Positions 34,713-41,954 of a stretch of 64,000 nt of DNA are shown in pieces. The DNA is taken from NCBI RefSeq assembly GCF_004331345.1, contig NZ_SJJZ01000001.1, positions 2,728,001 to 2,792,000 on the forward strand. Reading direction: 5' to 3'. The stretch's first letter is position 1; each line of letters opens with the position of its first letter. The notes under the pieces are model-generated. The model was not told the DNA's origin and ran no database searches. It was given only the letters and a program-made list of their open reading frames with translations. The DNA is from Kribbella soli (GTDB lineage Bacteria > Actinomycetota > Actinomycetes > Propionibacteriales > Kribbellaceae). A program made the position numbers and the translations under genes.

Positions 34713-35219
34713 TCAACGCTGCCCCTGAGTTCTACGGTCCTGCTTACGCAAGCTGATCGGAATCACGGTGATCTCGCGGCCGCCGGCGTACAGCGTCTCC
34801 GGCGTACCCTCGGCGAACCGGAACCGCCGGTTCATCTGCCGGACCACGGTGTTGTGCTCGAGCACCTCGCCGGTGAGCACCTCGAGGCCGAGCTCGTCGA
34901 ACGCGTACGCCGTGGCCTCGCGCATGATCTCGATCCACGCCGGCAGCGTCTCGCCGCGCTCCGCGAGCCCGTCGGCGTCGAGGAAGAACCCCCAGGCGCC
35001 CGACGAACCTTCGAGGTCGAAGAAGTTCACCACTCCGGCGATGCCGTCCCGCTCGTAGATCAGCACCCGCCGCGAGGGGTCGACCGAGATCTTCGCCCAC
35101 CACGCCGCGTGCTCCTCGGCGGTGATCTCGTGGGAGGTGAGGCTGACGTCGCGGTTCGCCTGCTGATTCCGCAACCGCCGGATCGTGTCGACATCGTCTT
35201 CGGTCGCGGCGCGCAGCAT
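34713..35219 (-). CDS. pseH: GNAT N-acetyltransferase, PseH-like
   Basis: Predicted to acetylate the 4-amino group of UDP-4-amino-4,6-dideoxy-AltNAc with acetyl-CoA. 168 residues with the PseH/RimJ-like pattern: RAATEDDVDTIRRLRNQQAN, TSHEITAEEHAAWWAKI, VLIYERDGIAGVVNFFDLEG, WGFFLDADGLAERG, and LEVLTGEVLEHNTVVRQMNR near the CoA-binding end. Asn-Arg-Arg-Phe-Arg-Phe late in the protein is usual in this group. Directly upstream of pseI and facing a divergent hydrolase gene at 84 bp. The assignment rests on family pattern together with the operon context. Confidence 0.85.
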   Translation of the reverse strand: MLRAATEDDVDTIRRLRNQQANRDVSLTSHEITAEEHAAWWAKISVDPSRRVLIYERDGIAGVVNFFDLEGSSGAWGFFLDADGLAERGETLPAWIEIMREATAYAFDELGLEVLTGEVLEHNTVVRQMNRRFRFAEGTPETLYAGGREITVIPISLRKQDRRTQGQR

Positions 35220-35303
35220 GCTCCTAACCTAGCGTCTTCTCTTGAAGCACTTTGGTGTGTAAACATCTTTCGACTTCACCTTGAACTACGGTCGGAGAGT
35301 GAC

Positions 35304-36881
35304 ATGAGAGTCTGGCGAGCCATGGGTGTTCTGGGCGTGACAGCGGGGCTGTTGCTGAGTGGTCTGACAGGTACGGCGTCCGCAGTGCAGACGCCGGCCG
35401 ATCAGCAGGCGTGTGCGCCGAACGCGTCCACCCCGCTCCGGCAGTTCCGCGCGACGTGGATCTCGTCGGTGGTGAACATCGACTGGCCGTCGAAGACCGG
35501 GCTGAGCGCCGCGCAGCAGCAGTCCGAGCTGGTCGGCTGGCTCGACGACGCGGTCCGGCAGCACCACAACGCGGTCATCCTCCAGGTCCGCCCGACCGCC
35601 GACGCCTTCTGGCCGTCCAAGGTCGAGCCCTGGTCGCAGTACCTGACCGGCAAGCAGGGCGGCGACCCCGGCTACGACCCGCTGGCTTTCGCGGTCGCCG
35701 AGGCGCACAAGCGCAACCTCGAGCTGCACGCCTGGTTCAACCCGTACCGGCTGTCGATGGGCACCGACATCAACGCGCTCATCCCGACGCACCCGGCGCG
35801 GCAGCACCCGGACTGGGTCGTCACGTACGGCGGGAAGCTCTACTACAACCCCGGTATCCCGGCGGCCCGCAAGCTGGTCGAGGACGCGATCATGGACGCG
35901 GTCTCGAACTACGACATCGACGGCGTGCACTTCGACGACTACTTCTACCCGTACCCGGTCGCCGGTCAGGTCTTCGACGACGCCGCGACGTACGCGCAGT
36001 ACGGCGGCGGCTTCTCGAACATCGCCGACTGGCGGCGGAACAACATCGACCTGCTGATCCAGGAGCTCGGCGGGAAGATCCACGCGGCCAAGCCGTGGGT
36101 GAAGTTCGGGATCTCGCCGTTCGCCGTCTGGCGGAACAAGGCGACCGACCCGGAGGGCACCGACACCACGGCCGGCGTGCAGACGTACGACGACCTGGCG
36201 GCGGACACCCGGAAGTGGGTCCGCGACGAGTGGATCGACTACATCGTCCCGCAGGTCTACTGGGCCGGTGGGTTCGCGCCGGCGGACTACAACAAGATCG
36301 TGCCGTGGTGGGCGGAGCAGGTCCGCGGTACGCACGTCCACCTCTACATCGGCGAGGCGACGTACAAGGTCGGTACGTCGACGCAGTCGCCGGACTGGTC
36401 GGACCCGGCCGAGCTGAGCGACCACCTGGCGTTCGACAGCGCGATCCCCGAGGTGAAGGGCAACATCTTCTTCTCCGCGAAGGACGTCCGTGCGGACCGG
36501 CTCGGCGCCACCACGCTGCTCAACAACACCTGGTACACGCGGCCGGCGCTGATCCCGGCGATGCCTGCCCTCGACTCGCGGGCGCCCCTCCCGGTGCACG
36601 CCGTCCACGCGTCGCGGACGAGTGACGGCGTACAGGTCAAGTGGTCCAGGACGTCGAAGGACAGCACGTCGTACGCGATCTACCGCCGGGAGCTCCGCGG
36701 CGGAGACCACTGCCCCGACAACGACGCCCGCAACCTGGTCGCCACGGTCCGCTCCACTGGCGCGGCCCAGTCCTACACGGACACCACAGCAACGCCCGGT
36801 ACGGCGTACATCTACTCCGTGACCGCGCTGGACCGGCTCGCCAACCAGAGCATCGCTATCCCTGCAGTCATCCTGCGCTGA
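35304..36881 (+). CDS. Secreted GHL10-type glycoside hydrolase-like protein with FN3-like end
   Basis: 525 residues; ATG at 35304 with GGAGAG upstream and a signal peptide of about 27 residues. Residues about 45-390 match the glycosyl-hydrolase-like 10 (DUF187, YngK) family: LRQFRATWISSVVNIDWPS, NAVILQVRPTADAFWPSK, GYDPLAFAVAEAHKRNLELH, AWFNPYRLS, WVVTYGGKLYYNPGIP, YDIDGVHFDDYFYPYP and VRDEWIDYIVPQVYWAGG. The Asp-Gly-Val-His-Phe-Asp-Asp-Tyr segment is the family hallmark. The last about 95 residues (VHASRTSDGVQVKWSRTS to the end) look like an FN3 module. Acts outside the cell, probably on wall peptidoglycan or glycan; related proteins bind the denuded glycan strand. Position beside pseH-pseI suggests wall remodelling. 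Confidence 0.85.
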   Translation: MRVWRAMGVLGVTAGLLLSGLTGTASAVQTPADQQACAPNASTPLRQFRATWISSVVNIDWPSKTGLSAAQQQSELVGWLDDAVRQHHNAVILQVRPTADAFWPSKVEPWSQYLTGKQGGDPGYDPLAFAVAEAHKRNLELHAWFNPYRLSMGTDINALIPTHPARQHPDWVVTYGGKLYYNPGIPAARKLVEDAIMDAVSNYDIDGVHFDDYFYPYPVAGQVFDDAATYAQYGGGFSNIADWRRNNIDLLIQELGGKIHAAKPWVKFGISPFAVWRNKATDPEGTDTTAGVQTYDDLAADTRKWVRDEWIDYIVPQVYWAGGFAPADYNKIVPWWAEQVRGTHVHLYIGEATYKVGTSTQSPDWSDPAELSDHLAFDSAIPEVKGNIFFSAKDVRADRLGATTLLNNTWYTRPALIPAMPALDSRAPLPVHAVHASRTSDGVQVKWSRTSKDSTSYAIYRRELRGGDHCPDNDARNLVATVRSTGAAQSYTDTTATPGTAYIYSVTALDRLANQSIAIPAVILR

Positions 36882-36885
36882 GCCG

Positions 36886-39354
36886 CTACGGGCTCTTGGG
36901 TCCCGGCGTGGTGGCGATCTGCGTCGGGACCGGGGTGGTGGGGAACGTCGGAGTGGTGGAGGTCGGTAGCGGGCCGGTGGGGAACGGCTGGGTCGGCTGG
37001 GTTTGGCCTGGCAACTGCGTGCCGGTCGGGAAGCTGGACGTGCTCGACGGTGTCCCTGGCGTCGCGGACGGGAATCCTGGGGTCTGAGTGGGGGACCCGG
37101 GGGTCTGCGTCGGGAAGCCTGAGGTTGGTGTGCCTGTGGGAGACGGCGTCCTCGTCGGGAACGGGTTCTCCGGAGGCGGCGGGTAGATCTGGTAGACCCG
37201 GACGGTTCCCAGCTGGAAGCGGAGTTCGGTCAGTTTGTCCAGGTTCTTCGGCGGGGCGCTGACGCGCTCGTCGAGCAGCAGCCATTGGACGCCGTACGTC
37301 GTTCGCAGCGTCTCGATCAGCTGGCGGTTCGGGTTGCTGAACACCTCGTCGTTCAGCCGCAGCTCCTCCTGGTTCCAGTACGGTCCCTGCACGCCCGCGG
37401 GGTAGGTGTCGTCGACGCGCGCGCGGTAGGCCCAGCCCTCCACGAGGACGCGGCGTTCGGCGTACCCGGAGATCCAGTACGAACCCGTCTGGCAGTGTGA
37501 CGCCCGCGCCTGGTGGCAGTGGACGTTCGTGGCGATCCGGTCGTTCGAGCCCGAGTTCCGCCGGATGAAGCGCGCCGCCTCGATCCCGCCCGGTGCGATC
37601 GACGCGTACGCCGTCAGCGGCGGGCTCGCGAACCGCCGTACGGACGCCACCGTCGGCGACACCGTCGTACCGACCAGCACCGCCACCGCGATCACAGCCC
37701 AGGTACGCCGGGAACCGCGCAGGACCAGCCCGAATACGCCGATCCCGAGCAGTGCGATCACGAGCGCGACCGTGAGGCCCTGCCCGAAGCAGTTGGCCGT
37801 CGTACACGACCTCGGTGACCGGTAGCGGCCCCAGTAGATCGCGGCGACGCCGATAGCGATCGCGATTCCGGCGATCCAGTACTGCCGGCGCTCCAGCGAA
37901 CCCAGCCCCCAGGTCGCGAGCAGTACGCCGAACACGAACCCGGTCCGCACGAAGAACAGTTGGGTGTCCCCACGATCGGCCAGCAACGACGCGCCCAGCA
38001 CCGCCGCCACGATCCCGAACACCAGGAACACCACCATCGGATCCCGGGCCACCCGCCGCTTGATCAGCAACGCGCCGACCACCGGCATGACCCACCCGAC
38101 GACGACCACGACCGCGATCACGGTGACCGCGGATCCACCACCCATCCGATCCGCGAGACTCTCGAACGTCGCGCCCGGATCGAACCGCACACTCGACGCA
38201 GCGCCCCGCAGTACGAAGAAGAACGTCAACGTGTAGGCCGCCGCAACGCCGATGCCGAGCACCAGCGCACGCAGGTTCAGCCGGCCCGCGCGGACCGTCA
38301 GATAGATCCAGGCGGCCGCCAGCCCCGTCGCGTACACAGGCAGGGTCGTCGCCTTCGTCAACGCCAACGCGGCAATCAGCACCCCCGCCGCGACAAAGAG
38401 CCGAAACAACTGACCCCGCGTCGTACCTGCCCGCCGTCGCAACAGCAACGCCGTCACCGCGATCAACGGCAACAGCAGCACCGTCGAGAACGCCTGCGGC
38501 GGATTCGTCAGCCCACCGAGCGAGAACGGCCCGTCCGCGAACACCCGGTCCGACATGGCCCACGGCCAAGCGACCAGGTCGCCTCCGGCCACGACGAGCC
38601 CGGCAGCGATCGGAGCAGCAACCGCACGACCGGTCAGCAGCATCCCGACCGCGGCCGCACCCAGCACGGTCAGCAGGATCCAGGCGAACGGCACCATCCG
38701 ATGCGTCAGTACGTCGAGCGGCACGCTGGTGATCCAGTGCGTGGACGCGATGTGGTCGTACGCCGCCCAGTGGCTCGTCAGCCACCCGCCATCGGCGTAC
38801 GGAATCTTCGGCGGGAAGTGGTGCGTGATCTCGCCGGCCAGCGCGAGATTGTGCGGTGTGTCCGAGTTCGGCCGCAGCGCGTCCGATCCGTCGAGCGGGA
38901 CGAGCTGCGAGCCGACCCGGACGAACCACGCCGCCGCGACCCCGACCGCGACCATCGCGCCGGCCATCGACCACCACGGCGTCGGCCGCTCCGGGAGTTT
39001 GCGACGCGGCAGCGCCCGCCACATTCCGAGCGCCAACGCCGGCATCAGCAGAGCCGCGAACGGCATCTCGAACAGCATCCCGAGCGGGTAGAGCAGTGCC
39101 TCGACGGCCAGTCCGAACGCCGTACCCAGGATCACGTCCGCCGACAGCCAGCCGACACCGCCGGTCAGCCGCCGCCAGAACATCGTGCCCGGTACGACGA
39201 TCACGATCAGCAGATAGGCGAGGTACGCGGCCGGCATCCACGGCGGGTGCTCCTGCAGCGCCACGAACCAGGCCAACGGCAGCACAGGCAAGCTCACCAA
39301 GGCCGCGGTCCGCTTGCCGCGCCCGGCCGCACGCCGCTTCCCCGGTCTGATCAC
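36886..39354 (-). CDS. Large polytopic membrane protein with Pro/Thr-rich C-terminal tail (paralogue of 20703-22931)
   Basis: 822 residues. After a basic N terminus come about 13-14 membrane helices to about residue 590. A soluble domain follows with GSNDRIATNVHCHQA, YWISGYAERRVLVEGWAYRA, QGPYWNQEELRLND and VQWLLLDERV, the same order as in the 742-residue paralogue. The first outside loop holds HHFPPKIPYADGGW and YDHIASTHWITSVPL. The last about 100 residues are a low-complexity tail of PTQTPG-like repeats (TPGSPTQTPGFPSATPGTP), absent in the paralogue. The tail could span the wall or be O-glycosylated. GTG start at 39354 without clear ribosome binding site. Probably a GT-C-type transferase of the surface glycan; not proven. 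Confidence 0.7.
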   Translation of the reverse strand: MIRPGKRRAAGRGKRTAALVSLPVLPLAWFVALQEHPPWMPAAYLAYLLIVIVVPGTMFWRRLTGGVGWLSADVILGTAFGLAVEALLYPLGMLFEMPFAALLMPALALGMWRALPRRKLPERPTPWWSMAGAMVAVGVAAAWFVRVGSQLVPLDGSDALRPNSDTPHNLALAGEITHHFPPKIPYADGGWLTSHWAAYDHIASTHWITSVPLDVLTHRMVPFAWILLTVLGAAAVGMLLTGRAVAAPIAAGLVVAGGDLVAWPWAMSDRVFADGPFSLGGLTNPPQAFSTVLLLPLIAVTALLLRRRAGTTRGQLFRLFVAAGVLIAALALTKATTLPVYATGLAAAWIYLTVRAGRLNLRALVLGIGVAAAYTLTFFFVLRGAASSVRFDPGATFESLADRMGGGSAVTVIAVVVVVGWVMPVVGALLIKRRVARDPMVVFLVFGIVAAVLGASLLADRGDTQLFFVRTGFVFGVLLATWGLGSLERRQYWIAGIAIAIGVAAIYWGRYRSPRSCTTANCFGQGLTVALVIALLGIGVFGLVLRGSRRTWAVIAVAVLVGTTVSPTVASVRRFASPPLTAYASIAPGGIEAARFIRRNSGSNDRIATNVHCHQARASHCQTGSYWISGYAERRVLVEGWAYRARVDDTYPAGVQGPYWNQEELRLNDEVFSNPNRQLIETLRTTYGVQWLLLDERVSAPPKNLDKLTELRFQLGTVRVYQIYPPPPENPFPTRTPSPTGTPTSGFPTQTPGSPTQTPGFPSATPGTPSSTSSFPTGTQLPGQTQPTQPFPTGPLPTSTTPTFPTTPVPTQIATTPGPKSP

Positions 39355-39402
39355 CGGGGAAGTCTATGGGGCGGACGAGACCGGATCGGGGCCGGTGAGC
39401 CG

Positions 39403-39431
39403 TTTACCAACAGGGAGATCACGTTTACACT
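39403..39431 (+). promoter_or_regulatory. Candidate promoter of the 39470-41954 module
   Basis: TTTACC (39403-39408) and TACACT (39426-39431) are separated by 17 bp, about 40 bp before the ribosome binding site of the first gene. A second AT-rich hexamer, TAATCT, lies at 39435-39440. Confidence 0.5.
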
Positions 39432-39469
39432 CTGTAATCTCCCAGCCCCCGCAGTGTTCGGGAGGTCCG

Positions 39470-39754
39470 ATGGTCGTGCAGCACATCGCCGGCCTGCCGG
39501 TGGAGGAGGTCCTGCTGGCGGCACTCGCCGCCGCGGGCCCGGTGATCGCCCTGATCGGCTGGGAGATCACCAGCCGGATCAAACGGTTGAAGGACCGCTG
39601 GCACTCACCAACGTCCGGCGAGGACGCGCCGTCGGGCGCGGCTGAGCGTGGCGGGTCCGCGGTGCAGACGGTTGGTGAGGGCGGGACGTCCGGCGCTAGG
39701 CTGCGGGACTATGAGTTCGGTGGATCGGAGTCGGGTCAGGGAGTTGATGGGTGA
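39470..39754 (+). CDS. Small single-pass membrane protein, unknown function
   Basis: 94 residues from an ATG at 39470 with a very good GGGAGG 4 nt upstream. One membrane helix (VEEVLLAALAAAGPVIALIGW, about 11-31) is followed by a basic stop-transfer segment (RIKRLKDRW) and a Gly/Ser/Glu-rich hydrophilic tail. No family recognised. The tail region (39711-39754) overlaps the start of the acyl carrier protein gene in another frame, so the last 15 codons are constrained twice. It heads the module of ACP, acyl-activating enzyme and reductase, and could be its membrane anchor or partner. Confidence 0.6.
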   Translation: MVVQHIAGLPVEEVLLAALAAAGPVIALIGWEITSRIKRLKDRWHSPTSGEDAPSGAAERGGSAVQTVGEGGTSGARLRDYEFGGSESGQGVDG

Positions 39755-39962
39755 GGTGATGACGGCCCAGGGCCGGGCATTGCCGGCCGAGGACACGGCG
39801 GACCTGCGCGAGATCGGGTTCCGATCGCTGGACTTCTCCGAGCTGGCCCTCCGGGTGGAGGACGAACTCGGCGACGAGCTGAACTTCGATGCCCCTGGGC
39901 TGCGCCGGATCGCGACGGTCGGCGACGTACTGGATTTCATCGAGCAACTCCAGTCGGCGTGA
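39711..39962 (+). CDS. Acyl carrier protein
   Basis: 83 residues, four-helix ACP type. The phosphopantetheine site is Ser39 within GFRSLDFSELALRVEDELG; the usual Asp-Ser-Leu is Arg-Ser-Leu here, a variant seen in ACPs outside fatty acid synthesis. The ATG at 39711 lies inside the previous reading frame and has no ribosome binding site; TAGGCT ends 8 nt before it, so it may start its own leaderless transcript. The stop overlaps the GTG of the acyl-activating enzyme gene (GTGA). It would carry an acyl group made by the two following enzymes. Confidence 0.85.
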   Translation: MSSVDRSRVRELMGEVMTAQGRALPAEDTADLREIGFRSLDFSELALRVEDELGDELNFDAPGLRRIATVGDVLDFIEQLQSA

Positions 39963-41212
39963 CGGCCCCGATGGCCGGCCGGCGCCGCACCACCGCGCTG
40001 ATCGGCGACGACAACACCGTCGTCGTCGCAGGTAAGCGCCTGACCTGGCGGACGCTGCGCAAACTGCCGCAACTGCCGTCGCCCGCAGCCGTCCTGGTCG
40101 ACAACGGCGCCGACGCGCTCGCCGCCCTGCGCCACCATGCTGTGCACGGCACCGAGTTGCTGGTCGCCACCGAGTCCCGCGTCGACGAGCGCATGCGGGA
40201 GGAGCTGGGCGAGTCCGGTTTCGCGATCGTCCTGCCCGATGGGGCAGTCACTCTCCCGCGGCTGAAGCGCGTGGAGGAGTCAGGCCGGGCCTGGCTGCTC
40301 ACTTCCGGCTCCACCGGCCGCCCGAAGCGCATCGGCCACACCCTGGAGTCCCTGACGACCGTCACCGCCGACCAACCCCCGCGCACTTGGCTGTTGCCGT
40401 ACTCGCCCGGGACCTACGCCTGGTGGCAGGTCGTCACGCTCTCACTGACCCAGGCCGATCAGGGCCTGGTCGTGATCGAGCCGCACGAGCTCGAGGACTG
40501 GCCGAAGATCGCGACCGAGCACGGCGTCACGGCAGCCTCGGGTACGCCGACCTTCTGGCGGCAGGCCATCTACCGGGACGCCGACGCGCTCGCCGGCGTA
40601 CCGCTGGAGCAGATCACGCTCGGCGGCGAGCCCGTCGACCAGGCGATCCTCGACCAGCTCCGGGAGATCTTCCCGACGACGCGGATCTCCTGGATCTACG
40701 CGTCCTCCGAGGTCGGCGCCTCGATCGTGGTGCACGACGGCAAGGCCGGGTTCCCCCGGACCTGGCTGGACCGCGACCCGCACCCGGAGCGCCCGGTCCT
40801 GAGCGTCGACGGCGACGAGCTCGTCATCCGCTCGCCGCACCACGGCGCCGGCCAGATCGGCGCGGTCCACACCGGCGACCGGATCGAGTACGACGGGGAT
40901 CGCGTGCTGATCACCGGCCGCCTGGACACCGACGAGATCAACGTCGGCGGGTCCAAGGTCTCGGCCGGCGTGGTTCGCAACGTGCTGATGGGGCACCCGG
41001 GCGTGTCCTGGGCGCGGGTCTTCGCCCGCAAGGCGCCGCTGGTCGGCCGGATGGTCGCGGCCGAGGTCGTCCCGAACCGGTCGCTCGGCCCGATCACGGA
41101 CGCCGACCTGGTCCAGTGGTGTTCGACCCGGTTGCCGGACTACGGCGTACCGCGACGGATCAAGTTCCTCGACCAGATCCCGCAGAAGGAAACCCTGAAG
41201 AGCGATGTCTGA
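39959..41212 (+). CDS. Acyl-AMP synthetase (ANL superfamily), stand-alone, probably loading the adjacent ACP
   Basis: 417 residues. The phosphate-binding loop is LLTSGSTGRPKRIGHTLESL at about residue 113. ASGTPTFWRQ, ITLGGEPVDQAIL, SWIYASSEVG, VHTGDRIEYDGDRVLITGRL and TDEINVGGSKVSAGVVRNVL are the remaining adenylation motifs. The last motif is IPQKETLKSDV, with Lys in place to complete adenylation. It is about 80-100 residues shorter at the N terminus than typical acyl-CoA synthetases, a feature of compact ACP-loading or BF-type ligases. Overlaps the ACP gene by 4 bp and the reductase gene by 8 bp, so the three are co-translated. The substrate acid is not evident; a short hydroxy or branched acid would fit a sugar N-acyl group. 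Confidence 0.85.
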   Translation: MTAPMAGRRRTTALIGDDNTVVVAGKRLTWRTLRKLPQLPSPAAVLVDNGADALAALRHHAVHGTELLVATESRVDERMREELGESGFAIVLPDGAVTLPRLKRVEESGRAWLLTSGSTGRPKRIGHTLESLTTVTADQPPRTWLLPYSPGTYAWWQVVTLSLTQADQGLVVIEPHELEDWPKIATEHGVTAASGTPTFWRQAIYRDADALAGVPLEQITLGGEPVDQAILDQLREIFPTTRISWIYASSEVGASIVVHDGKAGFPRTWLDRDPHPERPVLSVDGDELVIRSPHHGAGQIGAVHTGDRIEYDGDRVLITGRLDTDEINVGGSKVSAGVVRNVLMGHPGVSWARVFARKAPLVGRMVAAEVVPNRSLGPITDADLVQWCSTRLPDYGVPRRIKFLDQIPQKETLKSDV

Positions 41213-41954
41213 AGCCCCCAGTGTCGTCCCGCCGGCCTCGGTCGTGCTGGTGTCGGGCGGTTCCCGCGGTCTCGGCCTGGCGATCGTCACCGACCTGCTC
41301 GCGGCCGGTCTCAAGGTCGCCGCGTTCGCCCGTACCGTCACACCGGAGCTGACCGCGCTCGGCGAGAAGTTCCCGGACCACCTGCACTACGGCTCCGTCG
41401 ACGTCAACGATGCTGCGGCCGGGCAGGCGTTCGTCAAGGCGGTCGAGAGCACGCTCGGCCCGATCGATGCCTTGGTCAACAATGCGGCGATCGGCCAGGA
41501 CTCGTTGCACGTCCACACCTCGGCCGACCACCTGGCCGAGATCATCCGGACGAACCTGACGTCGCCGCTGATCCTCACCCGCTTCGTGCTGCGCCGGATG
41601 CTGGCGAAGGGCCTGAAGGGCCGGATCGTGAACATCACCTCGATCTGCGCGCAGCGCGGCTATCCCGGCCTGGTCGCGTACTCGGCCACCAAGGGCGGGA
41701 TGGACGCGGCCACCCGTTCACTGGCTCGTGAACTCGGCGGCCGCATCCTCGCCAACGCGGTCGCACCGGGGTTCTTCGCCTCGGAGATGTCCGCGGTTCT
41801 CGGCCAGACCCAGCTCGACCAGATCGTCCGCCGCACGCCGACCGGTCACCTGACCGAGCCGGAGGACGTGCTTCCGGTCGTCCGCATGCTCCTGCTGGAG
41901 AACACGAACCTCAACGGCCAGGTGCTGGTCGTGGACGGCGCTGCTTCGATCTAG
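41205..41954 (+). CDS. SDR-family oxidoreductase, FabG-like 3-oxoacyl-ACP reductase
   Basis: 249 residues with the classical short-chain dehydrogenase pattern: VVLVSGGSRGLGLAIV for NADPH, ALVNNAAIGQD, RIVNITSICAQRGYPGL with the catalytic Ser, and YSATKGGMDAATRSLAREL with Tyr-x3-Lys. The end NGQVLVVDGAAS is usual for FabG. With ACP and an acyl-activating enzyme in the same overlapping operon, it probably reduces a 3-oxoacyl-ACP to the 3-hydroxyacyl form. Stop overlaps by 4 bp with the convergent oxidase gene. Confidence 0.88.
   Translation: MSEAPSVVPPASVVLVSGGSRGLGLAIVTDLLAAGLKVAAFARTVTPELTALGEKFPDHLHYGSVDVNDAAAGQAFVKAVESTLGPIDALVNNAAIGQDSLHVHTSADHLAEIIRTNLTSPLILTRFVLRRMLAKGLKGRIVNITSICAQRGYPGLVAYSATKGGMDAATRSLARELGGRILANAVAPGFFASEMSAVLGQTQLDQIVRRTPTGHLTEPEDVLPVVRMLLLENTNLNGQVLVVDGAASI

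Noticed and set aside
14203..35219. Legionaminic or sialic acid pathway in place of pseudaminic acid
   Set aside because: An inverting PseB-type dehydratase, PseG-type hydrolase and PseH-like GNAT are present, and no hydrolysing 2-epimerase of NeuC/LegG type was found.
39470..41954. Polyketide or nonribosomal peptide cluster
   Set aside because: Only ACP, ligase and reductase are present, without ketosynthase, condensation or thioesterase genes.
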